Shown here: in pieces, positions 15,845 to 25,750 of the stretch
Numbering within the stretch: the first letter of the stretch is position 1
Layout of the letters: every line of letters begins with the position of its first letter
Assembly: GCA_026129185.1 (NCBI GenBank)
Contig: JAHCIO010000025.1
Span: forward strand, 4,130 to 68,129
DNA from: Promineifilum sp019695075
Lineage (GTDB): Bacteria > Chloroflexota > Anaerolineae > Promineifilales > Promineifilaceae
Reading direction: 5' to 3'
Length of the DNA: 64,000 nucleotides
Notes under the pieces: model-generated
Told to the model about the DNA's origin: nothing
Database searches by the model: none
The model's input: the letters and a program-made list of their open reading frames with translations, nothing else
Position numbers and translations under genes: made by a program

Positions 15845-16070
15845 ATGAACCCACGATTTTGCCATCTGTATTGATAACGCTGAATATCCGGCGTCTCTTG
15901 AGCTGCATAAGGCCTATCGCGTCTTGCCCGACAAAGACGCTGAGCAAGACGGCGATCTGCGCATCATCGACGAGAGTGGCGAAGACTATCTCTTTCCGGC
16001 CGAGTATTTCGTTTTGGCCGAACTGCCCGACGAAGCGGCCCGCCTGCTAATTAGCTCGTTCGCCGCCTAG
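15845..16070 (+). pseudogene. Small conserved-type protein with a frame-shifted start
   Basis: A 73-codon frame (15849-16070) encodes a protein of a family I recognise as common but uncharacterised: AICIDNAEYPASLELHKAYR, then RIIDESGEDYLFPAEYF. The frame has no usable start. A TGA precedes it at 15846, while the natural ATG at 15845 runs out of frame because the bases after it (ATGAACCCACGAT) are off by one. Dropping one base would give M-T-H-D-F-A-I. This is either a real indel that silenced the gene or a sequencing error. The stop codon is formed by the first bases of the foldback element at 16068. Confidence 0.55.
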
Positions 16071-16274
16071 GGTGTGGATGCAAAGTAGCGCTGGCCACGC
16101 CCGCCCCGGGCTGAAGCCGCGGGGCTAGTCAACGACGGCCCCTGAACGGGCCTTCAGAGGGGAACGCGCGCTGCCTGAGCCGGCCTCGGCCGGCGTCGTT
16201 GCGTAGCCCGGTTGCCTTTAGGCCCGGGCGGCCTGGTCGAATAGACCGTTTCACTACTTTGCATGCACGCCCTA
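16068..16274. repeat. 207-bp foldback (MITE-like) element
   Basis: The ends 16068-16088 and 16254-16274 are inverted repeats matching at 19 of 21 positions. Inside are more complementary blocks (GGGCTGAAGCC against GGCAACCGGGCT, and AACGACGG against CGTCGTT), so most of the element can fold into one long stem. No ORF is inside. Confidence 0.65.
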
Positions 16275-16292
16275 ATGATCAGTGCAAAAAGC

Positions 16293-16326
16293 AAAGGGCC
16301 GGAGCATTACCGCTCCGGCCCTTTTT
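16293..16326. terminator. Bidirectional terminator
   Basis: A 13-bp perfect stem (16293-16305 with 16312-16324) with an ATTACC loop is followed by T5 on the plus strand and a T-run on the minus strand. It separates the damaged small gene from the OFOR operon. Confidence 0.9.
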
Positions 16327-16358
16327 CTGTCTCAGGCGGGGTGATGACCCACCCACGC

Positions 16359-17405
16359 CTACATCAGCCCGCTCATCAACCCGGCCAGCACCTCGCGCCC
16401 CGGCCGCAGCCGCTCGTCGCCCAGCGCGGACAGCGGCGTGTCCACCAGCCGGCTCGTCTCCGCCAGCGACGGCCGCGCCGGGTCGTAGTAGACCAACCCG
16501 GTGATGAGTTCGCCCTGTGTCTGCGCCCACTGGAGGCGATGCATCGCCCCCAGCCGGTCGGTCGGGTCGTAGTCCGTCTCCAGCTTGCGCAACTGGATAG
16601 TCGAGCCATCGTGCATCTTCACGACGCGCATCTCTCCCGGGTCGTAGGCCTCGATCTCGATCTCCGCCTCTTTGGGCACAAAGCCGACGGCGTGCAGCGG
16701 CACTTCGTGCTCCTTGCCATAGGCGTAGCTCTTGGTTGAGGCGTCGTCGTTGTTGAAGGCCACGCACGGGCTGATGATGTCCAGCACGGCCGTGCCGCGG
16801 TGGCTGAGGGCGGCCTTCATGAGTTCGCGCACCTGGGCCGGGTCGCCGGAGAAGGAGCGGGCCACGAAGCCGCAGCCGGCCAGGATGGCCTCCATGCAGA
16901 TGTCGATGGGCGGGAACTCGTTCGTGCCGGCGTACTTCAGCGACTGGCCCTCGTCGGCCGTGGCCGAGAATTGCCCCTTGGTCAGGCCGTAGACGCCGTT
17001 GTTCTCGACGATGTAGACCATGCGGACGTTGCGCCGCAGCAGGTGTTTGAACTGGCCCAGGCCGATGCTGGCCGTGTCGCCGTCGCCGCTGACGGCGATG
17101 GCCTGCATGGTGTGGTTGCCCATCAGCGCGCCCGTGGCCAGCGAGGGCATGCGGCCGTGGAGGGTGTTGAAGCCGAAGCTCTGGCCCAGGAAGTAGGCCG
17201 GCGACTTGCTGGAGCAGCCAATGCCGCTCAGCTTCAGCATCTCCGCCGGGCGGACGTTCATCTCATAGGCCACCTGGACGATCTGGTTGGCGATGGAGTT
17301 GTGGCCGCAGCCCTGGCAGAGGGTCGAGGGCAGGCCCTTGTAGTCCGTCTGGGCCAGGCCCAGGACGTTGACGCGCGCGGCGCGGGATGTCGTTGGTTCT
17401 GTCAT
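16359..17405 (-). CDS. korB: 2-oxoacid:ferredoxin oxidoreductase, beta subunit (set 1)
   Basis: The 348-aa TPP-binding beta subunit has LCQGCGHNSI near the N-terminus (cluster/TPP region), GIGCSSKSPAYF, and the TPP/Mg motif SGDGDTASIG followed by NNGVYGLTKGQ. It oxidatively decarboxylates a 2-oxoacid to the acyl-CoA together with the alpha/gamma subunit, reducing ferredoxin. The start was taken at MTEPTTS (ATG 17405) with AGAGGCAAC upstream; a longer in-frame start gives an unconserved head. The partner alpha/gamma gene lies upstream across a 159-nt repeat-filled gap. Confidence 0.9.
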   Translation of the reverse strand: MTEPTTSRAARVNVLGLAQTDYKGLPSTLCQGCGHNSIANQIVQVAYEMNVRPAEMLKLSGIGCSSKSPAYFLGQSFGFNTLHGRMPSLATGALMGNHTMQAIAVSGDGDTASIGLGQFKHLLRRNVRMVYIVENNGVYGLTKGQFSATADEGQSLKYAGTNEFPPIDICMEAILAGCGFVARSFSGDPAQVRELMKAALSHRGTAVLDIISPCVAFNNDDASTKSYAYGKEHEVPLHAVGFVPKEAEIEIEAYDPGEMRVVKMHDGSTIQLRKLETDYDPTDRLGAMHRLQWAQTQGELITGLVYYDPARPSLAETSRLVDTPLSALGDERLRPGREVLAGLMSGLM

Positions 17406-17448
17406 CGTGTTGCCTCTTATTACCCGTTCTACTGGGTCGGAGAAGGAA

Positions 17449-17570
17449 CCTCGCGCAAAGCTCACGCAAAGGACGCGAAGGAAGCAAAGGACGCCAAGAA
17501 GACTCTCTTTGCGTCTTGGCTTCCTCTGCGGCTTTGCGTGAGGCTCTTTGCGTGAGGTTCTCTGCTATTC
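17449..17570. repeat. Low-complexity foldback repeat, family E (CTCACGCAAAGGACG type)
   Basis: The left half (CGCAAAGGACGCGAAGGAAGC) is complementary to the right half (CTTTGCGTCTTGGCTTCC). The same word family recurs at 49223-49322 and 63934-64000. It sits between the two set-1 OFOR genes and touches the stop of korA. Confidence 0.85.
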
Positions 17571-19592
17571 ACTGCCAATGACCTGCCGGTTGTGGCCGTC
17601 GTGGCCCATGTCGGTCAGGCCGCTATCGCCGCGGGGCAGGCCGTTGCCGGGCGAAAGCGAGCCGTCGCCGGGCAAGTCGGTTTCCGTGGCCCCCTCGACG
17701 CGCGCCTGGGGCGAGGATCCGTGGGCCGGCGTAGGAGCCGCCGGGGCCGGCGCGGGCCGCGGCCGGGCCGCCTCCTGGGCCAGGATGGCTTCGACCACCC
17801 AACGGGCCGTCAGGGGCATGCCGTCCAGATGGGCCAGGGGCACGAGGCGCGTGGCCAGGCCCGGCAACTCGGCCGACAGGATGGTGTGCATCTGCCCATC
17901 GCGGTTTAGCTCGACGACGTAGCAGCGGTCGTGGGCGGCGATGAAGGCCTCCACGTCGCCATTGATGGGCAGGGCGCGCAGGCGCATGAAGCTGGTGGGC
18001 GTGCCCGTTGCGGTCAGCCGGTCGCGCGCCTCGCGCAGGGCCGGCTCGGTCGTGCCATAGGCGATGATGCCGATTGCCGCGCCCTCGACACTCTCCACCA
18101 GCGGGGCGGGCACGAGGTCGCGGGCGGTGTCGAACTTGCGCGCCAGCCGCAGCATGTTGCTCTCCCAGTCCTCCGGCCGCTCGCTGTAGACGGCGGCGTC
18201 GTTGTGGCCCGTGCCGCGGGCGAAGTAGGCCGCGCGCGGGTGCGGGTTGCCGGGCAGAGTGCGGTAAGGGATGCCGTCGCCGTCGAGGTCGCGATAGCGG
18301 GCGAAGCCGCGCTCGGCCACATCCTCGGCCGACAGCACCTTGCCCCGCCGCAGCGGCTCGGCCGGGTAGTCGAAGGGCGGCGACATCCAGTTGTTCATGC
18401 CCAAATCCAGGTCGCTGAGGACGAAGACGGGCGTTTGCAACGTGTCGGCCAGGTCGAAGGCCCGGTAGCCGTACTCGAAGCACTCGGCCAGGTTGGCCGG
18501 CAGCAGGATGACGTTCCTGGTGTCGCCGTGGCCCAGGTAGTAGGTGAAGATCACGTCCCCCTGGCTGGTGCGCGTCGGCAGGCCGGTGCTCGGCCCCACG
18601 CGCTGGATGTCCCAAATGACGGCCGGCACTTCGGCGAAGTAGGCCAGACCGACGTACTCGGCCATCAGCGAGATGCCGGGGCCGCTGGTGGCCGTCATGG
18701 CCCGCGCCCCGGCGAAGCCCGCGCCGACGACCATGCCGATAGCCGCCAGCTCGTCCTCGGCCTGCACAACGGCGTAGGTGGCCTGGCCCGTCTGCGGATC
18801 GTGGCGCATCTGGGCCAGGTAGCCGTTGAGCGCCTCGATGACGCTGGTGGACGGGGTGATGGGGTACCAGGCGGCGAAGCTGACGCCGCCGAAGACCGCG
18901 CCCAGGGCGGCGGCCTCGTTGCCGGTCATCATGATCAGCCCGTCGGTCGCGTCCATCGGGGCGACGCGGTAGGGGTGGTTGCGGGTCAGGTTGGCCGCCG
19001 CCCACTGGTGCGCGGCGCGAACGACGGCCATGTTGCTGTCCACCGTCCGCTGCTTGCCCTTGAACAGGAAGAACAGCGCCTCCTCCAGCCGCGCCAGCGG
19101 GATGTCGAGCAGGTGGGCCAGCGCGCCGACGTAGACCATGTTGGCCAGGTAGTCCTTCAGCTTGCCCTTGCTGCCGCTGTCGCGGATGAACTCGTTGACC
19201 GGCACGGCGTAGATGGTGATGTCGTCGCGCTGGGGCGCGCTGCGCCAGTCGCCGTTGATCAGGCAGATGCCGCCGGCCGGCAGCGTCTGGATGTCCTGGA
19301 CGACGGTGGCCTGGTTGAAGGCGACCAGCACCTCGGAGGTGTGGCGGCGGCCGGTGTAGCCGTCGGCGCTGAGGCGGATGTGGTACCACGTCGGCAAGCC
19401 CTGGATGTTCGACGGGAAGATATTCTTGCCGTTGACGGGGATACCCATCTTGAACAGCGCCCGCAGAATGGCCAGGTTGGCCGTCTGGCTGCCCGTGCCG
19501 TTGGCCGTGGCCACGACGATGGCGAAGTCGTTGACGATCGGTTGCTCCGGGGCCATTTCGGCCGCCGGCGTCGGCGCAATTCCGATGCTCAT
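17565..19592 (-). CDS. korA: 2-oxoacid:ferredoxin oxidoreductase, fused gamma-alpha subunit (set 1)
   Basis: This is a 675-aa fused subunit. Residues about 20-190 form the gamma domain (TANGTGSQTANLAI, then GLPTWYHIRLSADGY). The pyrimidine-binding alpha domain follows (GNEAAALGAVFGG, AWYPITPSTSVIE, AEDELAAIGMVVGAG, TATSGPGISLM, RVGPSTGLPT). The last 60 residues are a low-complexity Pro/Ala/Gly tail. The start is supported by GGAGAAATGGT. It forms the catalytic complex with the beta subunit encoded downstream. The substrate (pyruvate, 2-oxoglutarate or a branched-chain acid) cannot be assigned from the sequence. Confidence 0.9.
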   Translation of the reverse strand: MSIGIAPTPAAEMAPEQPIVNDFAIVVATANGTGSQTANLAILRALFKMGIPVNGKNIFPSNIQGLPTWYHIRLSADGYTGRRHTSEVLVAFNQATVVQDIQTLPAGGICLINGDWRSAPQRDDITIYAVPVNEFIRDSGSKGKLKDYLANMVYVGALAHLLDIPLARLEEALFFLFKGKQRTVDSNMAVVRAAHQWAAANLTRNHPYRVAPMDATDGLIMMTGNEAAALGAVFGGVSFAAWYPITPSTSVIEALNGYLAQMRHDPQTGQATYAVVQAEDELAAIGMVVGAGFAGARAMTATSGPGISLMAEYVGLAYFAEVPAVIWDIQRVGPSTGLPTRTSQGDVIFTYYLGHGDTRNVILLPANLAECFEYGYRAFDLADTLQTPVFVLSDLDLGMNNWMSPPFDYPAEPLRRGKVLSAEDVAERGFARYRDLDGDGIPYRTLPGNPHPRAAYFARGTGHNDAAVYSERPEDWESNMLRLARKFDTARDLVPAPLVESVEGAAIGIIAYGTTEPALREARDRLTATGTPTSFMRLRALPINGDVEAFIAAHDRCYVVELNRDGQMHTILSAELPGLATRLVPLAHLDGMPLTARWVVEAILAQEAARPRPAPAPAAPTPAHGSSPQARVEGATETDLPGDGSLSPGNGLPRGDSGLTDMGHDGHNRQVIGSE

Positions 19593-19616
19593 ACCATTTC
19601 TCCTTCAGACTGCTAT

Positions 19617-19678
19617 CAGGCCGGTGTGGGAACCCGGCCTGCTGACATCATGGGGCGGGTCTGATGACCCGCCCCCAT
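19617..19678. terminator. Two tandem hairpins between OFOR sets
   Basis: 19617-19624 pairs with 19634-19641, and 19650-19661 pairs with 19666-19678 (one bulge). They lie in the 144-nt gap between the set-2 beta gene and set-1 korA. Neither has a strong T-run, so termination is uncertain. Confidence 0.5.
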
Positions 19679-19736
19679 TCACTGCTCGATTCCCGGCACT
19701 GCCCCGGACGCTTCGCCAGGGCAGGACGCACGGCGG

Positions 19737-21323
<1,587 letters not shown>

Positions 21324-21330
21324 TTCGTAA

Positions 21331-23196
21331 TTAGCTAAGCGCCTGCTCGATCTTGGTGGCGATCTCGTTAATGGTGAACGGCCGGCCGTGAACCTTGGGA
21401 TAGGACTGGATGTTGAGGGCGTAGCGCCCGCGCAACAGGAAGGCCAGTTGCCCGCCGTTCAATTCCGGCACGATGACCTGACGATAGCGGCTGAGCACAT
21501 CGCGCAGGTTGCTCGGCAGCGGGTTCAGATAGCGCAGATGGGCGTGGGCCACCGACCGGCCGCGCCGTTGTGCCGCGACCACGGCCGAGCGCACCGCACC
21601 ATACGTGCCGCCCCAGCTCACCAGCAATAGCTCACCCGCCTCCGGCCCGAAGACCTCTTGCGGCGGGATGACCTCGGCCAGCCGGGCGATCTTCTCGGCC
21701 CGCTCACGCACCATGCGCTCGTGGTGCAGCGGGTTATAGGACACGTTGCCCGTCTCCGGGGCCTTGCTCAGGCCGCCGATGCGATGTTCCAGGCCGGCCG
21801 TGCCGGGGATGGCCCACGGCCGCGCCAGCGTCTCCGCGTCGCGGAAGTAGGGCAGGAACGCGCCGTCGCCATTGTGCGGGGCGCTATCCGGGCCGTCGGG
21901 GTGGACGACCAGGATGGGCGGGATGTCGGCCGCGTCGGGGATGCGCCACGGCTCGCTGCTGTTGGCCAGGAAGCCATCGGACAGGATCATGACCGGCGAC
22001 ATGGAGCGCACGGCCAGCCGGCAGGCCTCCAGAGCAATGTCAAAGCAGTCGGACGGGCTATAGGGGGCCAGGATGGCGATGGGGCTTTCGCCGTTGCGGC
22101 CGAAGAGAGCCTGCAACAGGTCGGACTGCTCCACCTTGGTCGGCAGGCCGGTGCTGGGGCCGCCGCGCTGCACGTTGATGATGATCATCGGCAGTTCCAG
22201 GGCCACGGCCAGGTTCATGCCCTCGCTCTTGAGGGCCACGCCGGGGCCGCTGGTGCCGGTGACGGCCAGCGCGCCGCCAAAGGCCGCGCCGATGACCGAA
22301 CCCATCGCGGCGATCTCGTCCTCGGCCTGGAAGGTGCGCACGTCGAAGTTGCGCAGCGGCGCGAGGGCATGGAGGATGTCGCTGGCCGGGGTGATGGGGT
22401 AAGTGCCATAGAACAGCGGCTTGCCCATCTTCTGCGCCGCCGTCACCAGCCCCAACGCCAGGGCGGTGTTGCCCGTCACCTTGCGATAGGTTCCCGGCGG
22501 CAGGGCCGCCGGGCGGATGCGGTAGCGGTGCTGGAAGATGCGGCTCGTCTCGCCGAAGTGGTAGCCCGTCTCCAGCGAGCGGATGTTGCCCTCCATCACC
22601 GCCGGCGTCTTGGCGAACTTCTTGCGCACCCAGTCGAGGGTCACGTCGAGCGGCCGGTCGAACATCCAGAAGGCCAGCCCCAGGGCGAAGAAGTTCTGCG
22701 AGCGGTCCTTGTCCTTGGTCGATAACCCCTCGATGTTCTTGAGCGCCTCGCGGTTGAGCGTCGTCAGGGGCACTTCGATGACCTGGTACTCGCCCAGCGA
22801 GTTGTCGCGCAGCGGGTTGGCTTCGTAGCCGGCCTTGCGCAGGTTCGTCTGCGTGAAGGCGTCGGTGTTGGCGATGATCGTGCCGTGGACTTCCAGGTCG
22901 GGCAGACTGGCCTTCAGCGCCGCCGGGTTCATGGCCACCAGAATCAGGGCTGCGTCGCCGGGCGTCAGGATGTCGCGGTTGGAGAAGTTGACCTGGAAGC
23001 CGCTGACGCCGGCCAGCGTGCCCGCCGGGGCGCGAATCTCGGCCGGGAAGTCGGGCATCGTGCTGACGTCGTTGCCGAAGACGGCCGACGTGTTGGTGAA
23101 TTGCGTGCCGGTTAGCTGCATGCCGTCGCCCGAGTCACCGGCAAAGCGGATCACGACGGCGTCGCGTTCTTCGATAATGTAGTCGTTTTCGTTCAT
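21331..23196 (-). CDS. korA: 2-oxoacid:ferredoxin oxidoreductase, fused gamma-alpha subunit (set 2)
   Basis: The 621-aa subunit has an N-terminal gamma domain (RFAGDSGDGMQLTGTQFT) and an alpha domain (GNTALALGLVTAAQ, YGTYPITPASDILHAL, AEDEIAAMGSVIGAAFGG, TGTSGPGVALKSEGM, RGGPSTGLPTKVEQSDL). The order is that of KorA-type enzymes. It is encoded directly before the CBS-fused beta subunit (7-nt gap), so both should be made together. The 92-nt spacer upstream is a family A repeat. Confidence 0.93.
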   Translation of the reverse strand: MNENDYIIEERDAVVIRFAGDSGDGMQLTGTQFTNTSAVFGNDVSTMPDFPAEIRAPAGTLAGVSGFQVNFSNRDILTPGDAALILVAMNPAALKASLPDLEVHGTIIANTDAFTQTNLRKAGYEANPLRDNSLGEYQVIEVPLTTLNREALKNIEGLSTKDKDRSQNFFALGLAFWMFDRPLDVTLDWVRKKFAKTPAVMEGNIRSLETGYHFGETSRIFQHRYRIRPAALPPGTYRKVTGNTALALGLVTAAQKMGKPLFYGTYPITPASDILHALAPLRNFDVRTFQAEDEIAAMGSVIGAAFGGALAVTGTSGPGVALKSEGMNLAVALELPMIIINVQRGGPSTGLPTKVEQSDLLQALFGRNGESPIAILAPYSPSDCFDIALEACRLAVRSMSPVMILSDGFLANSSEPWRIPDAADIPPILVVHPDGPDSAPHNGDGAFLPYFRDAETLARPWAIPGTAGLEHRIGGLSKAPETGNVSYNPLHHERMVRERAEKIARLAEVIPPQEVFGPEAGELLLVSWGGTYGAVRSAVVAAQRRGRSVAHAHLRYLNPLPSNLRDVLSRYRQVIVPELNGGQLAFLLRGRYALNIQSYPKVHGRPFTINEIATKIEQALS

Positions 23197-23204
23197 GGGT
23201 TTCT

Positions 23205-23286
23205 AGTGGTCGGTGGTCGGTGGTCGGTGGTCAGTGGCCAGTGGTCGTAAGGGTACTGCTCACTGTCCACTGCTCACTGTCCACTC
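23205..23286. repeat. Low-complexity foldback repeat, family A
   Basis: GGTCGGTGGTCAGTGGCCAGT units are followed by the complementary CTGCTCACTGTCCACT units. It lies between the CBS gene and korA and reaches to within 2 nt of the CBS stop codon. Confidence 0.8.
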
Positions 23287-23288
23287 TC

Positions 23289-23762
23289 TTAGTCCCCGCC
23301 CTCCGGCTTGCTCGGATACTGCTCCGGGCGCAGGGGGCGGTTCTGAATTTCAACCGGGTAGCGCGCGCCCAGATAGGCGATCAGCGCGGCATAGGTCATG
23401 TCGCCGAGGATGTTGCCCTGGCGGTCGACGACGGGCAGATTGCGGAAATGATGGTCATCCATCAGCCAGAGGGCGTCGGCGGCCGACGTGTCCGGCAGGA
23501 CGGTGATGGGGCGGGCGGTCATGACCGCGTCCACTGGGCCATCGAGCGTCTCCGGCCGGGTCATCACCCGTTGCAGCACATCGCGCTCGGTGAAGATGCC
23601 GACCAGTTCCTTGCCGCGGACGACCAGCACCGGCCGCCCCTCATCGGTGCGCATCCGCTCCAGCGTCGCCCGCACCGTCGTGCCGCTCTCGACGACGCAG
23701 TAGCGGCTCAGGTCGAGGTGGCGCACCTGCTCGCTTTCCAGTTCTTCCTTAAGGCTCTTCAT
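23289..23762 (-). CDS. Stand-alone CBS-domain pair protein
   Basis: This 157-aa protein is a single Bateman module of two CBS motifs (RPVLVVRGKELVGIFTERDV and MDDHHFRNLPVVDRQGNILG) with short tails. The ERDVL signature matches that of the CBS pair fused to the set-2 beta subunit. It probably binds an adenine nucleotide and acts on the OFOR complex. It is encoded between the GntR-type regulator (11 nt away) and korA, in the same orientation. Confidence 0.9.
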   Translation of the reverse strand: MKSLKEELESEQVRHLDLSRYCVVESGTTVRATLERMRTDEGRPVLVVRGKELVGIFTERDVLQRVMTRPETLDGPVDAVMTARPITVLPDTSAADALWLMDDHHFRNLPVVDRQGNILGDMTYAALIAYLGARYPVEIQNRPLRPEQYPSKPEGGD

Positions 23763-23773
23763 GGATTACTCCC

Positions 23774-24460
23774 CTAAATATCGACTTCGACCACTGCTTC
23801 CGGTTCGGTTTGCAGCAGCGCGAAATGCTCGCTCAGCAGCCGCCGGCCGCGCTCGAAGTCATCGGCGCAGAGGGCATCGACGATCTGCTCGTGATAGGTC
23901 CACACGTCGGTCCAGTACTGGTAGCTCTGGAAGCGGGTCAACTCGCTGGCGTCGTAGGCATCCCAGTAGGCGACGAGAAGGCCGTGGACAAACGGGTTGC
24001 CCAGCCGGCCAAAGATGGTCATGTGCAATTGCCGGTGTTCGGCGTTGGGAATGTGGATCGGCTCGCCGCGCAGCCTGGCCCAGGCCCGCCCGACGAGGTT
24101 GCGCAACCGCAGCCGGTCGTCCACGGTCAAGCGTACCACAGCCTCGTCCCAGAAGCTTGTTTCGATGGTGCGGCGTAGCTGGCTCAGTTGGGCGAAGGTG
24201 GCCTCGCCCGTGGCCAGCCCGAAGAGGATGGCCGGCAAGATGGCCTCGGCGAAGTCGAACGGCTCGCGCTGGATGCCCAGCCGCGGGCGCACCGACACCA
24301 CGCCCAGCCCGCGGGCCACGGCCAACTCCTCGCGCAGCTTGCCCACGCTGACGCCCAGCGTCCCGCCGATCTCGTTCAGCGACGGCAGCTTGTCGCCGGG
24401 ATCGACGTGGTGTTCGACGAGGTAGTGAAGGAACTCGGAGTCGAGCTTTTCGAGACGCAC
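23774..24460 (-). CDS. GntR-family (FCD domain) transcription regulator
   Basis: The 228-aa regulator has an N-terminal winged helix (KLPSLNEIGGTLGVSVGKLR, then the wing GLGVVSVRPRLGI) and an all-helical FCD-type effector domain with spaced metal-site candidates (HRQLHMTIFGRLGNPF, then HEQIVDAL and EHFALL). FCD regulators usually sense small carboxylates, which fits control of 2-oxoacid oxidoreductases. The start is GTG at 24460. It is first in the minus-strand run and has a repeat-containing operator candidate in its leader. Confidence 0.85.
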   Translation of the reverse strand: MRLEKLDSEFLHYLVEHHVDPGDKLPSLNEIGGTLGVSVGKLREELAVARGLGVVSVRPRLGIQREPFDFAEAILPAILFGLATGEATFAQLSQLRRTIETSFWDEAVVRLTVDDRLRLRNLVGRAWARLRGEPIHIPNAEHRQLHMTIFGRLGNPFVHGLLVAYWDAYDASELTRFQSYQYWTDVWTYHEQIVDALCADDFERGRRLLSEHFALLQTEPEAVVEVDI

Positions 24461-24465
24461 GATGA

Positions 24466-24497
24466 TTGATCCAATGAATCAAATAAATCCAATGAAT
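24466..24497 (-). promoter_or_regulatory. Candidate operator of the GntR regulator
   Basis: The 11-bp word ATCCAATGAAT occurs twice (24469-24479 and 24487-24497) with an 18-nt period. The first copy lies within the dyad TTGAT-N7-ATCAA (24466-24482). The site lies between the -10 box and the start codon, where autorepression would work. Confidence 0.45.
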
Positions 24498-24505
24498 ATA
24501 GGTCT

Positions 24506-24533
24506 AGTATAGCCTGTTTGTAGAGAATGGCAA
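24506..24533 (-). promoter_or_regulatory. Promoter of the GntR/CBS/OFOR run
   Basis: On the minus strand, TTGCCA (24533-24528) and TATACT (24511-24506) are 16 nt apart, about 46 nt upstream of the GTG start. Confidence 0.55.
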
Positions 24534-24622
24534 GCCGATGAAATGTGAAAACTGCGCCTGTTCTCATCTGAATTGGTCTTATCAAAACGGTAATCAACCC
24601 CCGTAGATTAGGGCCAATTGTC

Positions 24623-24651
24623 TTGAATTGTCCCCGGCCGGTCACTACAAT
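24623..24651 (+). promoter_or_regulatory. Promoter of pdxS
   Basis: TTGAAT (24623-24628) and TACAAT (24646-24651) are separated by 17 nt, 72 nt before the pdxS start. The remaining part of the divergent spacer is AT-rich without clear structure. Confidence 0.65.
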
Positions 24652-24722
24652 GGAGCGCAGCAATCAAAGGTCATTACGTTTGGTCGGGCCTAGCAGAACG
24701 GCCCGGCCCGGAGGATAAGCAG

Positions 24723-25637
24723 ATGAACGAGAACGGACAAGGCAGCAACGGCCGCGGCGAAGTCGGCAGCGTCACCGTCAAGCGCGGCCTGGCCCAGATG
24801 CTCAAGGGCGGGGTGATCATGGACGTGGTCACGCCGGAGCACGCCCGCATCGCCGAGGAAGCGGGCGCGGTGGCCGTCATGGCGTTGGAGCGCGTGCCGG
24901 CCGACATCCGCGTCAGCGGCGGCGTGGCGCGCATGTCCGACCCCGGCCTCATCCGCGAGATCATGGCCACGGTCAGCATCCCGGTCATGGCCAAGGTGCG
25001 CATCGGCCACTTCGTCGAGGCGCAGATTCTGGAGGCCATCGGCGTCGACTTCATCGACGAGAGCGAAGTGCTGACGCCGGCCGACGAGGCCTACCACATC
25101 AACAAGCACGACTTCAAGATCCCCTTCGTTTGCGGCTGCCGCAACCTGGGCGAGGCGCTGCGGCGCATCGGCGAGGGCGCGGCGATGATGCGCACCAAGG
25201 GCGAGGCGGGCACAGGCGACGTCGTCGAGGCGGTGCGCCACGCGCGCTCCGTCCTGGGCGAGATTCGCCGCCTGCAGAATATGCCCGACGAAGAGCTGAT
25301 GACCTTCGCCAAGGAACTGGGCGCGCCCTATGAACTGGTCAAGGAGACCAGGGCGCTCGGCCGCCTGCCGGTGGTCAACTTCGCCGCCGGCGGCATCGCC
25401 ACCCCGGCCGACGCGGCGCTGATGATGCAACTGGGGGTCGATGGCGTCTTCGTCGGCTCCGGCATTTTCAAGAGCGGCGACCCGGCGCGACGGGCCAAGG
25501 CCATCGTCGAGGCCACGACCCACTTCCGCAACGCCGAAATCCTGGCCCGCGTCAGCGAGAAGCTGGGCGAGCCGATGGTCGGCATCGGCGTCCACACGCT
25601 GGCCCCGGAGCAGCAGCTGGCCGGCCGCGGCTGGTAA
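24723..25637 (+). CDS. pdxS: Pyridoxal 5'-phosphate synthase, lyase subunit PdxS
   Basis: This 304-aa TIM-barrel protein makes PLP from ribose 5-phosphate, glyceraldehyde 3-phosphate and ammonia, in a complex with PdxT. The active-site residues are present: D34 (GGVIMDVVTPEHA), K91 (PVMAKVRIGHF) and K159 (MRTKGEAGTG), matching the two catalytic lysines and the Asp of the family. The phosphate loop FAAGGIATPADA and GVFVGSGIFKS are intact. The start has a strong GGAGGATAAG. pdxT follows after a 113-nt foldback spacer. Confidence 0.97.
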   Translation: MNENGQGSNGRGEVGSVTVKRGLAQMLKGGVIMDVVTPEHARIAEEAGAVAVMALERVPADIRVSGGVARMSDPGLIREIMATVSIPVMAKVRIGHFVEAQILEAIGVDFIDESEVLTPADEAYHINKHDFKIPFVCGCRNLGEALRRIGEGAAMMRTKGEAGTGDVVEAVRHARSVLGEIRRLQNMPDEELMTFAKELGAPYELVKETRALGRLPVVNFAAGGIATPADAALMMQLGVDGVFVGSGIFKSGDPARRAKAIVEATTHFRNAEILARVSEKLGEPMVGIGVHTLAPEQQLAGRGW

Positions 25638-25640
25638 AAG

Positions 25641-25736
25641 GAAGCGCGGGGGTGCAGGGGAGCAGGGGTGAAAGAGACCTTCATTAAGAGGTTCTTTTCA
25701 CCCCTGCACCCCCGCTCCCCTGCTCCCCCGCGCTTG
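25641..25736. repeat. G-rich/C-rich foldback repeat, family C
   Basis: AAGCGCGGGGGTGCAGGGGAGC (25642 on) is complementary to GCTCCCCTGCTCCCCCGCGCTT (ending 25735), with a loop around TTCATTAAGAGG. It lies between pdxS and pdxT, where it could reduce read-through and set the subunit ratio. Confidence 0.8.
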
Positions 25737-25750
25737 TAACGAGGCCCCAC

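Noticed and set aside
24534..24722. Riboswitch in front of pdxS
   Set aside because: No conserved riboswitch-like arms or terminator are seen. The short leader after the promoter leaves little room.
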